From the NCBI RefSeq assembly GCF_040513375.1, contig NZ_JBEVTG010000001.1, positions 186,001-250,000 of the forward strand: a DNA stretch of 64,000 nt, read 5' to 3'. The translations under genes and the position numbers were made by a program. This DNA comes from Flagellimonas_B algarum. Its GTDB lineage: Bacteria > Bacteroidota > Bacteroidia > Flavobacteriales > Flavobacteriaceae. The notes beneath the pieces were generated by a model that was not told the origin of the DNA, did not search any database, and was given only the letters and a program-made list of their open reading frames with translations. This document shows, in pieces, positions 7,696-15,571 of this stretch. Numbering within the stretch: position 1 is the first letter of the stretch; the number at the start of each line of letters is the position of its first letter.

Positions 7696-9185
7696 GCCGA
7701 AAAGTACTATCGAACCGACTGATTAAAAAATTGGCCTTTTCGTTTTTGGCGATCCTGATTCTGGCCGGGGCGGGCTATACCATTGCCACCCTTTATTTTT
7801 CGAACCAGTATTTTTATGAAACCACGCAGCGCTTGCACGCGAACTTGGCCCAAGACCTCATTGATGAGAAGTTCACCGATGCACACCCCATTGACAGTTC
7901 GGGAACGATAAACAAGGCGCTTTTCGGCGACATCATGCACGACATGATGGCCGTGAACCGAGCGATCGAGGTGTATTTGCTCGATATGGATGGCTTTGTG
8001 CAGTATTCCGTCGTCTTAGATCACAACGCCCCTGAAACGAATGAAAAGCGGGTGGCTTTGGCCCCTATACAGGAGTTCATTGCCAATGGGGGCCAAACCT
8101 ATGTTTTGGGTGATGATCCGAAAAATCCTGAAAACCAAAAAGTGTTTTCAGCCGCGAAGTTCGAAAAAGGAGGTAAAGAAGGTATCATTTATATAATCCT
8201 GGCTGGCGAAGAATACTTATCGACCCGCAACATGCTGTTCAGAAGCTATGCCCTGAAACTGGGGCTGGGCACCTCACTACTCACCTTGTTTTTCGCCGCC
8301 TTGTTAGGCATTCTTTCGGTCTGGTACCTGACCCGAAACCTGCGCGAGTTGGTCTATGCCGCCAAACGTTTTCAAGAGGGCGACCTAAGCTATCGTATCT
8401 CCGAAGCTGAAAAAAGCGATTTGGCCGGGGTGACCACCACCTACAACGAAATGGCCGATACCATTTTGACGGATATTGAAAAAATCAAATCGCTTGAAAA
8501 GTTAAGGCGAGAATTGATCGCCAATATATCGCATGATCTGCGTACGCCCTTATCGATCATCCAAGGCTATATCGAAACCCTGCAAATGAAAGATGGCGAT
8601 TTGACCGACAAAGAGCGTTCGGGCTATTTGGAAACCATCGGTAATAGCAGTGAACGTTTGGGAAAATTGATCGCACAACTTTTCGAATATTCGAAATTGG
8701 AAGCCAATCAGATCGAACCGCAAAAAGAACCGTTTTTGATCTCTGAATTGGCGCATGACATCCATAGCAACTACAAGGTGCTGGCGGCTAAAAAAAGCAT
8801 CCGTCTCGAACTGGTCATGAACGAACAGGTCCCTTTGGTTTTCGGTGATATTTCCCTGGTCGAGCGCGCCATTCAAAACCTAATGGACAACGCTTTGAAA
8901 TTCACCCCGGAGAACGGCACGGTTACGGTAAACATCGTTCCGAGCGAAACCCAGGTCGAAATCGTTATTAAAGATTCTGGACCGGGTATTTCAAAAGCCA
9001 ACCAAGCCTTGATTTTTGAACGTTACCGTCAGACCAAGACCGGGAAACAAAAGGAAGGTGCCGGTCTAGGGCTCGCTATTGTCAAAAAGATCATGGAGTT
9101 GCACAATGCCAGCATCAAAGTTTTGAGCGCACCGAACGAGGGCACTGCATTCAGTTTCAGCCTACCGATATACAGCGCGGCCTGA
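7692..9185 (+). CDS. Membrane sensor histidine kinase
   Basis: A 497-residue kinase. There are two membrane segments (about 15-36 and 196-219) with a periplasmic sensor region of about 160 residues between them, then HAMP (about 220-270), the H box ELIANISHDLRTPLSIIQGY (phospho-His at about 281), the N box NLMDNALKFTPENG, and G boxes KDSGPGIS and GAGLGLAIVKKI. It should phosphorylate the response regulator encoded just before it (4-base overlap). The sensor region has no domain I recognise, so the ligand cannot be named. Confidence 0.95.
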   Translation: MSRKVLSNRLIKKLAFSFLAILILAGAGYTIATLYFSNQYFYETTQRLHANLAQDLIDEKFTDAHPIDSSGTINKALFGDIMHDMMAVNRAIEVYLLDMDGFVQYSVVLDHNAPETNEKRVALAPIQEFIANGGQTYVLGDDPKNPENQKVFSAAKFEKGGKEGIIYIILAGEEYLSTRNMLFRSYALKLGLGTSLLTLFFAALLGILSVWYLTRNLRELVYAAKRFQEGDLSYRISEAEKSDLAGVTTTYNEMADTILTDIEKIKSLEKLRRELIANISHDLRTPLSIIQGYIETLQMKDGDLTDKERSGYLETIGNSSERLGKLIAQLFEYSKLEANQIEPQKEPFLISELAHDIHSNYKVLAAKKSIRLELVMNEQVPLVFGDISLVERAIQNLMDNALKFTPENGTVTVNIVPSETQVEIVIKDSGPGISKANQALIFERYRQTKTGKQKEGAGLGLAIVKKIMELHNASIKVLSAPNEGTAFSFSLPIYSAA

Positions 9186-9189
9186 TGGC

Positions 9190-9217
9190 TTGAACTGTGT
9201 GCAATTATGTATCTTTA
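9190..9217 (+). promoter_or_regulatory. Candidate promoter of the egt operon
   Basis: TTG (9190-9192), 17 bases, then TATCTTTA (9210-9217), one base off the Bacteroidota TAnnTTTG box, 16 bases before the egtB start. Confidence 0.5.
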
Positions 9218-9233
9218 AGGGTAAATACCCGGC

Positions 9234-10394
9234 ATGCTCCAAAACAAATCACTACCTGATTTTTTTACCACTACCCGGAACCATACGGAAGCGATATGTG
9301 AGCCCCTTGAAACGGAAGACTATGTCGTTCAGCCCATCGTCGATGTCAGTCCACCGAAATGGCATCTAGGACACACTACCTGGTTTTTCGAGGCTTTTAT
9401 TTTGATTCCCCATGCGAAAGGGTACCGCGAATTCGATCCTGATTTTTCATTTGTCTTCAACAGCTATTATGAAACCATGGGTAAGCGCGTTGTTCGTGCC
9501 GACCGTGGTAATATGAGCAGACCGTCGGTCAAACAAGTATACGCTTACAGGGCCTACGTCAATGAAGCCATTGGAGAACTATTCGAATCTACCGCTTCAG
9601 CGCAACTGCACGCGCTTTTGGAAATCGGAATCCATCACGAGAAGCAGCACCAAGAACTATTGCTCGCCGATATCAAGTACATTTTGGGCAACAATCCACT
9701 TTTGCCGCGATACAGTGAAGCCTTCGACGACCATCCGGTCGAAAGCCATGAACGGGAGTGGCTATCCATTGCGGAGGGTCTCTACCCTATAGGCCATGCT
9801 TCGGATTCATTTTGTTTTGACAATGAATTAGGTACCCACCGTGTTTTCTTGAACGCCTTCGAGATCGCCAACAAGCTGACGACCAATGGGGAGTATCTGG
9901 AGTTTATCACGGCGGGAGGATATAGCCGATTCGACTTATGGCATTCGGCAGGCTGGGATTGGGTCAACCAACACCAGATCGCCCAACCGCTCTATTGGCA
10001 CCAAGTCGACGGGGTCTGGATGCACTATACGGCGAAAGGCTTGCTACCCCTTGACCTTGAGGCTCCGCTGACCCACATATCGTATTTCGAGGCCTTTGCG
10101 TTCGCACAATGGAAAGGTTGCCGCTTGCCAACGGAATTCGAATGGGAGACGGCCCAAGCCTATTTTCCGTGGGGCAAACGTTGGGAATGGACGGAAAGTG
10201 CCTATCTCCCCTATCCGAATTACAAAAAGGCCGAAGGTGCCCTCGGCGAATACAACGGAAAATTCATGGTAAATCAAAAAGTTCTCCGAGGTGGATCGGT
10301 CGCCACCCCTTCACAACATACCCGACATACCTATCGCAACTTTTTCCAACCTGAGCATCGGTGGCAGTTCACCGGTATAAGGTTGGTGCGCTAA
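9234..10394 (+). CDS. egtB: EgtB-like iron sulfoxide synthase
   Basis: A 386-residue protein with a DinB-like N-terminal half and a formylglycine-generating-enzyme-like C-terminal half, the EgtB layout. In the ergothioneine pathway EgtB uses non-haem iron and O2 to join a thiol (gamma-glutamylcysteine or cysteine) to the imidazole of hercynine. The likely iron ligands are His47 in WHLGHTTWFFE and H135/H139 in HHEKQHQELLL. The C-terminus ends in the family pattern TYRNFF...RWQFTGIRLVR. egtD follows after 16 bases, which supports the call. OvoA, the ovothiol enzyme, is related but has a fused methyltransferase, absent here. No egtA, egtC or egtE is in the window; whether the thiol donor is cysteine or gamma-glutamylcysteine cannot be told. 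Confidence 0.88.
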   Translation: MLQNKSLPDFFTTTRNHTEAICEPLETEDYVVQPIVDVSPPKWHLGHTTWFFEAFILIPHAKGYREFDPDFSFVFNSYYETMGKRVVRADRGNMSRPSVKQVYAYRAYVNEAIGELFESTASAQLHALLEIGIHHEKQHQELLLADIKYILGNNPLLPRYSEAFDDHPVESHEREWLSIAEGLYPIGHASDSFCFDNELGTHRVFLNAFEIANKLTTNGEYLEFITAGGYSRFDLWHSAGWDWVNQHQIAQPLYWHQVDGVWMHYTAKGLLPLDLEAPLTHISYFEAFAFAQWKGCRLPTEFEWETAQAYFPWGKRWEWTESAYLPYPNYKKAEGALGEYNGKFMVNQKVLRGGSVATPSQHTRHTYRNFFQPEHRWQFTGIRLVR

Positions 10395-10410
10395 TTACGA
10401 CGAACGACCT

Positions 10411-11379
10411 ATGCCAAATAAAACAAACGCTGTGGATACAGCTTTCGCCAAAGAGGTCCATGAAGGCCTGACGGCCTATCCGAAATACCTTTCATCAAAA
10501 TATTTCTATGATGTCATCGGTGACAAATTGTTCCAGGATATCATGGCCATGCCAGAATATTACCTGACGGATCGCGAGTACGAGATCCTCCAAACCCATA
10601 AACTGGAAATCGCCAATTTATTCGCAAACGGCACAACGGGATTCCAGCTTTTTGAGTTGGGGGCCGGTGACGGTAAAAAAACCAAAGTGTTGCTTTCGCA
10701 TTTCTTGACGGAAGGCCTAAAATTCACCTACCGCCCAATCGATATCAGTCAGAATGCGCTCGATCAATTGGAAGGATCCATACGGGCCGAACTCCCCGGA
10801 TTGGACATACAACCGATACAAGGCACCTACTTCGACACTTTGAAAAACATCAAAGCCGAAGCTTCGACCAAAAAAGTCATCCTCTTTCTCGGTTCGAACA
10901 TCGGCAACCTGCTTCACCCCCAGGCCATTGATTTTTTGATTCAATTAAGGGAGGCCATGGATGATGGGGATATGGTTTTCATGGGGTTCGATCAGAAAAA
11001 AAACCCACAGACCATTTTGGATGCTTATAACGACCCAACGGGCATTACGGCAGCTTTTAACAAGAATATCCTAACCCGGATCAACAACGAATTGGGCGGC
11101 GATTTTAATTTGGATAAGTTCTTACACTGGGAAGTCTATGATCCCGAATCGGGTACGGCCAAGAGCTACTTGGTCTCGAAAGAAGCCCAACAGGTTTCTA
11201 TTGATGAATTAAACCTACAGGTCGAATTCAAGGCATGGGAAACCATACATACTGAAATTTCCCAGAAATATGACGACCAAGTGGTTGCATGGTTGGCCGA
11301 GCAATCAGGGTTGGAGATCATCAACCGGTTCGCCGATGCTGATCAACACTATAAAAATTACGTATTTAGAAAAAAGTAA
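10411..11379 (+). CDS. egtD: L-histidine N-alpha-methyltransferase, EgtD-like
   Basis: A 322-residue SAM-dependent methyltransferase of the EgtD family (usually about 320 residues). EgtD adds three methyl groups to histidine to give hercynine, the substrate of EgtB. Seen: YLSSKYFYDVIGDKLFQDI near the N-terminus, where EgtD enzymes have the (K/R)YFYD..GS/D..LF motif, PEYYLTDREYEIL, the SAM-binding FELGAGDGKKTKVLL at about 80-94, and ILFLGSNIGNL at about 153, typical of EgtD. It lies between egtB (16 bases) and the DUF427 gene (3 bases). Confidence 0.92.
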   Translation: MPNKTNAVDTAFAKEVHEGLTAYPKYLSSKYFYDVIGDKLFQDIMAMPEYYLTDREYEILQTHKLEIANLFANGTTGFQLFELGAGDGKKTKVLLSHFLTEGLKFTYRPIDISQNALDQLEGSIRAELPGLDIQPIQGTYFDTLKNIKAEASTKKVILFLGSNIGNLLHPQAIDFLIQLREAMDDGDMVFMGFDQKKNPQTILDAYNDPTGITAAFNKNILTRINNELGGDFNLDKFLHWEVYDPESGTAKSYLVSKEAQQVSIDELNLQVEFKAWETIHTEISQKYDDQVVAWLAEQSGLEIINRFADADQHYKNYVFRKK

Positions 11380-11382
11380 GCT

Positions 11383-11664
11383 ATGAAAGCCATTTGGAAC
11401 GATAAAGTCATTGCGGAAAGCAACGAAACGGTAGTTATTGAAAACAACCATTACTTTCCACCGGAAAGTATCAACGCCGACTACTTCAAGCCGAGTTCGA
11501 CCCATACGACCTGCCCTTGGAAAGGGGTAGCCTCGTATTATACCCTCGATGTCGACGGAAAAGAAAACCAAGACGCGGCCTGGTATTATCCTGAGGCCAG
11601 CGCTTTAGCCAAAAAATTCGAAGGCTACGTCGCTTTTTGGAAAGGGGTCACCATCGAGGAATAA
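11383..11664 (+). CDS. DUF427 domain protein
   Basis: A 93-residue protein with the DUF427 fold: KAIWNDKVIAESNETVVIE, a central Y-F-K-P-S-S-T-H-T-T-C-P-W-K-G motif (around 48-63) and AAWYYPEASALAKKFEGYVAFW. No biochemical function is established for the family as far as I know. It starts 3 bases after egtD, so it is almost certainly on the same transcript; a tie to ergothioneine is by position only. Confidence 0.88.
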   Translation: MKAIWNDKVIAESNETVVIENNHYFPPESINADYFKPSSTHTTCPWKGVASYYTLDVDGKENQDAAWYYPEASALAKKFEGYVAFWKGVTIEE

Positions 11665-11679
11665 ACCTCGATGATGACC
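11646..11679. terminator. Strong hairpin at the 3' end of the egt operon
   Basis: A 14-bp stem with one mismatch (11646-11659 with 11666-11679) and loop AATAAA; it spans the DUF427 stop codon. There is no T run after it on the plus strand, so it may be an mRNA-end stabiliser or a weak terminator between convergent genes. Confidence 0.5.
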
Positions 11680-11690
11680 GATTCGTCCAC

Positions 11691-11987
11691 TTAAAGTACC
11701 AAAACGGCGTTTTCGGCGCCGGCGTAGTCATTCCACTGATAGCTATCGGCCTCAGCTTCGTTGACGTAGGTATTGTCGATCAGGTATCGAAATTCAAAGG
11801 AGTTCTCTTTCGGTAGATCGAAAGTTCCTTTAAATGTGCCGTTCTTCAATTTCTTCAACGTGCTCCCTTTTGGGTTCCAGTTGTTGAAATCACCAACAAC
11901 GGCGACTTTCTTCGCTTCTTCTGCCGGTACGGTAAAGGTTACTTTACAAACGGGCTTGCTTTTCAAATACTGTTTTTTAATTGCCAT
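11691..11987 (-). CDS. Stand-alone CBM48 / AMPK glycogen-binding-like domain protein
   Basis: A 98-residue protein that is almost only one early-set beta-sandwich domain, as found at the start of glycogen-branching and isoamylase enzymes and in AMPK beta. Seen: VTFTVPAEEAKKVAVVGDFNNWNP (the GDFNNW motif is typical), LKNGTFKGTFDLP, and FEFRYLIDNTYVNEAEAD. No catalytic domain is attached and no glycogen genes are nearby. It may bind alpha-glucan or just use the fold; the function is unknown. Confidence 0.82.
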   Translation of the reverse strand: MAIKKQYLKSKPVCKVTFTVPAEEAKKVAVVGDFNNWNPKGSTLKKLKNGTFKGTFDLPKENSFEFRYLIDNTYVNEAEADSYQWNDYAGAENAVLVL

Positions 11988-12142
11988 GGTAAACTAATTT
12001 TCAAACTAAATTAAGGGACAAAGCAAATCATAAAACAATTAGCTGTCAATAGGTTACGTTCGAATTATCAATTTGGTAAAATATGGATTACGAATTGTTG
12101 ACTTTGGCAAAAAAGCGTAGGATTTTTACCCTAACATTCAAC

Positions 12143-13228
12143 TCAATCCAATTTTTTAAGAATCTTCACCAGGCGGTCGATCTCGTCAAAGGTGTTATAA
12201 AAATGAAAACCGACCCGAATTCTACCTCCACGAAGCGAACAAACCACATCATTGCGTCTTAATGCGCGGTATCGATCGTTCTCATTGGTAATACTAAAGA
12301 TGGTACTGTGGGCGGTACGGGACACCACGGAATCTTCTATCAATCCCATTGCGGCAAGGGTCTCTTTGAGTATTCGTGACAATTCAGTATTGTGGTCCCC
12401 GATTTTCGTTAAACCGATTTTTTCCATGAATTTCAGGGAGAAGTCCATACTACCGAAACATTGGGCATTCAAATGCCCCGGTTCCAATCGGTTTGAGAGG
12501 GTCATCCCTTCCCTCTTGTCCATATCGCCCACTACGGATCCAAAACCGACTGATTTCGGTGTGAACCGAGCCATGGCCGAAGGTTTGATCAATAGGAACC
12601 CACAGCCGTAGCCCCCAAGCATCCATTTATAACCACTGGCCCCCAGTACGTCAAAGCCAGAAGCATTGAAACTGAATGGGAACATCCCACAAAATTGGGT
12701 ACCGTCGCCGATGATCAACAAATCAGGGAATTCCGTTTTCAAACCGGCAATAAATTCTAGGTCGACCAAAACCCCGTTCAACCATTGTACCACGCTTAAC
12801 GCTAGGATATCGAAATGGTGCGTTCGGAGTTTCTTTGCGATTTCTTCTTCGAAATCGATCGAAACCTTCACGTATTCGATGTCGAAACCCCGATCTTCAA
12901 AAGGCCAATTCACTGAAGGATAATCATCTTCGACCAACAAAACCCGTTGTGAACCCGGCTGGTTTTCCATCAGCAGGTTCATTCCGATACTGAAATTAGG
13001 AACCAAGGAAACTCCCTCGACCGTCGCATTAAAACAACGCGCTACGGTATGACGTGTGGTTTCAATCGTCGCCAGACACTCGGCGAAATGTTCACTCCCT
13101 GAAACCAACTGGTCCAATTCATGTGATTGTCGCCATTCCAAAAGGTCGTCGTACAGCAAGCCCGATGCCGGAGTATTGGCATAAATACCATGTCGTAAGG
13201 CCGGAAATTGATCGCGGACCCTATCCAC
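12143..13228 (-). CDS. Class V aminotransferase-like PLP enzyme
   Basis: A 361-residue fold-type I PLP protein related to cysteine desulfurases and isopenicillin-N epimerase-like proteins. The Schiff-base Lys is in GASGYKWMLGGYGCGFL, and an upstream Asp (LLIIGDGTQFCG) should hold the pyridine nitrogen. The N-terminal IYANTPASGLL replaces the usual Y-L-(D/N)-x-A-A. The start is GTG 13228; no ATG in frame gives the full fold. The substrate cannot be told; no Fe-S genes are nearby. It is divergent from the 2TM gene with 54 bases between starts. Confidence 0.82.
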   Translation of the reverse strand: MDRVRDQFPALRHGIYANTPASGLLYDDLLEWRQSHELDQLVSGSEHFAECLATIETTRHTVARCFNATVEGVSLVPNFSIGMNLLMENQPGSQRVLLVEDDYPSVNWPFEDRGFDIEYVKVSIDFEEEIAKKLRTHHFDILALSVVQWLNGVLVDLEFIAGLKTEFPDLLIIGDGTQFCGMFPFSFNASGFDVLGASGYKWMLGGYGCGFLLIKPSAMARFTPKSVGFGSVVGDMDKREGMTLSNRLEPGHLNAQCFGSMDFSLKFMEKIGLTKIGDHNTELSRILKETLAAMGLIEDSVVSRTAHSTIFSITNENDRYRALRRNDVVCSLRGGRIRVGFHFYNTFDEIDRLVKILKKLD

Positions 13229-13256
13229 AGCAGTAACTATTCCTATCCATTTCGGT

Positions 13257-13264
13257 TATCTTTG
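13257..13264 (+). promoter_or_regulatory. Candidate -7 box for the 2TM-folA pair
   Basis: TATCTTTG is a perfect TAnnTTTG match, ending 18 bases before the ATG at 13283. No TTG is found at the right distance, so this rests on the -7 box alone. Confidence 0.4.
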
Positions 13265-13282
13265 TTGTTAAAGATAGGCCAA

Positions 13283-13672
13283 ATGTTCTCAAAAATTAAG
13301 CCCGAAACCGAAGTCGACCGCGAGCAACACGAGCTGTTGGAGCATGCCCAAAAACGGATTCGGCAAAAAAAACGGCTGTATACCCATTTCGTGGTGTTTT
13401 TGATCGGTAGCGTTTTTTTGGTGCTCATCAATAAGATTTTGAAGTATGGCGAATCGTACGACTGGTTCGTTTGGGCGATAACCTTTTGGGCCTTTTTGTT
13501 CGCCATGCATGCCTTCAATGTATTCGTCACCCAAAAGTTCCTTGGCAAGGAATGGGAACGGCGCCAACGCGAAAAATTAGTTGCCAAGCAGAAGCAACGC
13601 ATCAGTACCCTTCAGAAAGAAATTGAGACCGAATTCCCGATTTCGAACGTCAATAAAAAAAAAGAGGAGTGA
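13283..13672 (+). CDS. 2TM domain membrane protein
   Basis: A 129-residue protein: a charged N-terminal helix (EQHELLEHAQKRIRQKKRLY), two membrane segments (about 32-52 and 64-84) split by a short polar turn, then a charged tail with coiled-coil character. This is the small 2TM family often found in Bacteroidota, of unknown function. The ATG at 13283 is chosen over an earlier in-frame start at 13208, which would overlap the divergent aminotransferase start and the -7 box. It overlaps folA by 4 bases. Confidence 0.78.
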   Translation: MFSKIKPETEVDREQHELLEHAQKRIRQKKRLYTHFVVFLIGSVFLVLINKILKYGESYDWFVWAITFWAFLFAMHAFNVFVTQKFLGKEWERRQREKLVAKQKQRISTLQKEIETEFPISNVNKKKEE

Positions 13673-14160
13673 GTGAATTGATCCTTATCGCCGCAGCGGC
13701 TGAAAACAACGCCCTAGGCATCAATAATGACCTACCATGGCATTTACCTGATGACTTCAAGCGATTCAAAGCCTTGACCACCGGTCACAAAATCATCATG
13801 GGCAGAAAAACCTTGGAGAGCTTTCCGCGGGCCTTGCCCAAACGGGAGCATATTGCCATTACCCGTGAAAAAGGATACCGGCCGAAATTCGAATGCACCA
13901 TGGTACATTCATTAGAGGCTGCCTTGGCCTTGGCCGAAAACGATGACAAAGCCTATATCATCGGAGGTGGTGAGATTTATCGCCTTGCCTTGCCTTTCGC
14001 GACAAAGATCGAGTTGACCCGGGTACACGCCCAATTTGAGGCCGATACGTTTTTCCCTGAAATCGATTTGGCTGATTGGGAGTTGGTGCATGAAGAATAC
14101 CATCCTAAAGATGGAGCACATGCCCACGATTTTACTTACCTCACTTACGTAAGGAAATAG
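13669..14160 (+). CDS. folA: Dihydrofolate reductase
   Basis: A 163-residue DHFR, which reduces the dihydrofolate made by ThyA (3790) with NADPH. Seen: LIAAAAENNALGINNDLPWHLPDDFKRFK with the D-L-P-W loop and acidic Asp, the cofactor loop HKIIMGRKTLESFPRALPKR, IIGGGEIYRLALP, and a C-terminal ADTFFPEI. The start is GTG 13669, overlapping the stop of the 2TM gene (GTGA); no ATG is near. It is convergent with murI, one base apart. Confidence 0.96.
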   Translation: MSELILIAAAAENNALGINNDLPWHLPDDFKRFKALTTGHKIIMGRKTLESFPRALPKREHIAITREKGYRPKFECTMVHSLEAALALAENDDKAYIIGGGEIYRLALPFATKIELTRVHAQFEADTFFPEIDLADWELVHEEYHPKDGAHAHDFTYLTYVRK

Positions 14161-14161
14161 C

Positions 14162-14956
14162 TTAAAATTCGAGATAACCCACATGGGCGTCCTGATCGGA
14201 AACCAATGCCTTCAACGGCTCGATGACCGAATTGGTGTACAAGCGGTGCCTATCGACACCTTGCGACCGCGTCGGGCTCAACAAGTCGTGCCGTTGGAGC
14301 ACGTTTTGGGTCTGTTTGGCCACTGCCGAACCAGAGTCGATGATCTGCACCGATGGCGGCAAAAGCTTTTGCAATAACGGAATAAGGTAAGGATAGTGCG
14401 TGCATCCCAAAACCAAGGTATCGATCCCGTTTTCGACCATGGGTCGCACATAGCTTTCCAATAGGGTCTTGGTTTTTTCGGAGGCCCATTGTCCGGCCTC
14501 GATCAGCTCGACCAAACCGGTCCCTTCTTGTTCGATGATCTCGATTTCGGCCGCATGGGTCGTGGCCGTTCGATGAAAAAGTTCGCTGCTGAGGGTCCCC
14601 TTGGTCGCCAACACCCCGACTTTCTTGGTTTTCGTACCCAAAGCGGCCGGTTTTATGGCCGGTTCTATTCCAATAAAGGGCAAATCGTAACGCTCACGCA
14701 AAAAGGAGATGGCATTGGTGGTGGCCGTATTGCAAGCCACAACGATGATTTTGCAGTTTTGGGCCAGCAGATATTCGGTGTTCTTGACGGCCAATTCACG
14801 AATGCGGGTTTTGGAGCGGAGGCCATAAGGTGCGTTGGCGCTATCGGCCAGATATATGGTTCGCTCGTTGGGCATACGTTCGACGATTTCACGCCAAATC
14901 GACGTACCCCCAAGCCCTGAATCAAAAAGTCCTATCGGTTGTTCACTCATCGACAT
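14162..14956 (-). CDS. murI: Glutamate racemase
   Basis: A 264-residue racemase that makes D-glutamate for peptidoglycan. Both catalytic cysteines are present: Cys75 in VVACNTATT and Cys185 in LGCTHYPYLIPLL; the N-terminal IGLFDSGLGGTSI loop is intact. There are two possible starts, ATG 14956 or ATG 14950. The T run of the upstream terminator touches ATG 14956, so the mRNA leader is very short or the gene is read through the terminator. It is the last gene of the envelope cluster. Confidence 0.96.
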   Translation of the reverse strand: MSMSEQPIGLFDSGLGGTSIWREIVERMPNERTIYLADSANAPYGLRSKTRIRELAVKNTEYLLAQNCKIIVVACNTATTNAISFLRERYDLPFIGIEPAIKPAALGTKTKKVGVLATKGTLSSELFHRTATTHAAEIEIIEQEGTGLVELIEAGQWASEKTKTLLESYVRPMVENGIDTLVLGCTHYPYLIPLLQKLLPPSVQIIDSGSAVAKQTQNVLQRHDLLSPTRSQGVDRHRLYTNSVIEPLKALVSDQDAHVGYLEF

Positions 14957-14990
14957 AAAAAAACCGTTCCTACTAAGGTAAGAACGGTTT
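14957..14990 (-). terminator. Terminator between ompH-like gene and murI
   Basis: Stem AAACCGTTC/GAACGGTTT (14961-14969 with 14982-14990) extended by TAC/GTA after one mismatch, loop TAAG. On the minus strand the T run is 14963-14957, directly against the murI ATG. The plus strand is also T-rich after the stem. Confidence 0.75.
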
Positions 14991-15012
14991 TGGTTTTTTT
15001 AGGCAATCCGGA

Positions 15013-15522
15013 TTAGAATCCGAGTTCCTGCTTTACTTCAGGAAGTAGATCTTTACCCTTGGCAACGATCAGACCCCCTCCTTGCGAAGCATCGATCACA
15101 TAATCGAACCCTTGGGCCGCGGCGACTTTTTCAATAGCCGTTTTGGCCTTTTCGGAAATCGGGGCGAACAACTCGGATTGCTTTTTCTGCATTTCTTGCA
15201 ATGCTGCTGTTTCGGCATCCTTGATATTCTTTTCGAAACCTTGGAGTTCCAAAGCCCTTTTGTCGTTTTCTTCTTTCGACTTTGATGGCGCTTCGTTCGA
15301 ATATTGGGTGTATTTGTTCTGAAGCTCGGTCATGCTGCTTTCCAAATCGGCACGATAGCTTTCTTGAAGCTTCTTGAGCTCGGCCTGGGCTGCCTTCATC
15401 TCAGGCATCTCCTGCAACAATTTATTGACATCGATATGTGCTACCTTACTTTGGGCATTCACAAAACCAGTCATCGCCACCACCATCACGATCGCCAAAA
15501 CGATTCTCTTTACATTTTTCAT
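15013..15522 (-). CDS. OmpH/Skp-like periplasmic chaperone (short copy)
   Basis: A 169-residue exported protein with a signal peptide (cleavage near VNAQ, about residue 24), then SKVAHIDVNKLLQEMPEMKAAQ and a long coiled coil rich in Ala, Glu, Lys and Gln. The end FDYVIDASQGGGLIVAKGKDL matches the Skp core strand. Skp holds unfolded outer-membrane proteins on the way to BamA, encoded two genes upstream. It is 49 bases after the longer copy, so the two are tandem paralogues, as is common in Bacteroidota. Confidence 0.93.
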   Translation of the reverse strand: MKNVKRIVLAIVMVVAMTGFVNAQSKVAHIDVNKLLQEMPEMKAAQAELKKLQESYRADLESSMTELQNKYTQYSNEAPSKSKEENDKRALELQGFEKNIKDAETAALQEMQKKQSELFAPISEKAKTAIEKVAAAQGFDYVIDASQGGGLIVAKGKDLLPEVKQELGF

Positions 15523-15571
15523 AATTCTAAGTAACTTAAATTTGAGTGTTAAATTTCGTGTTTAGTTATCT

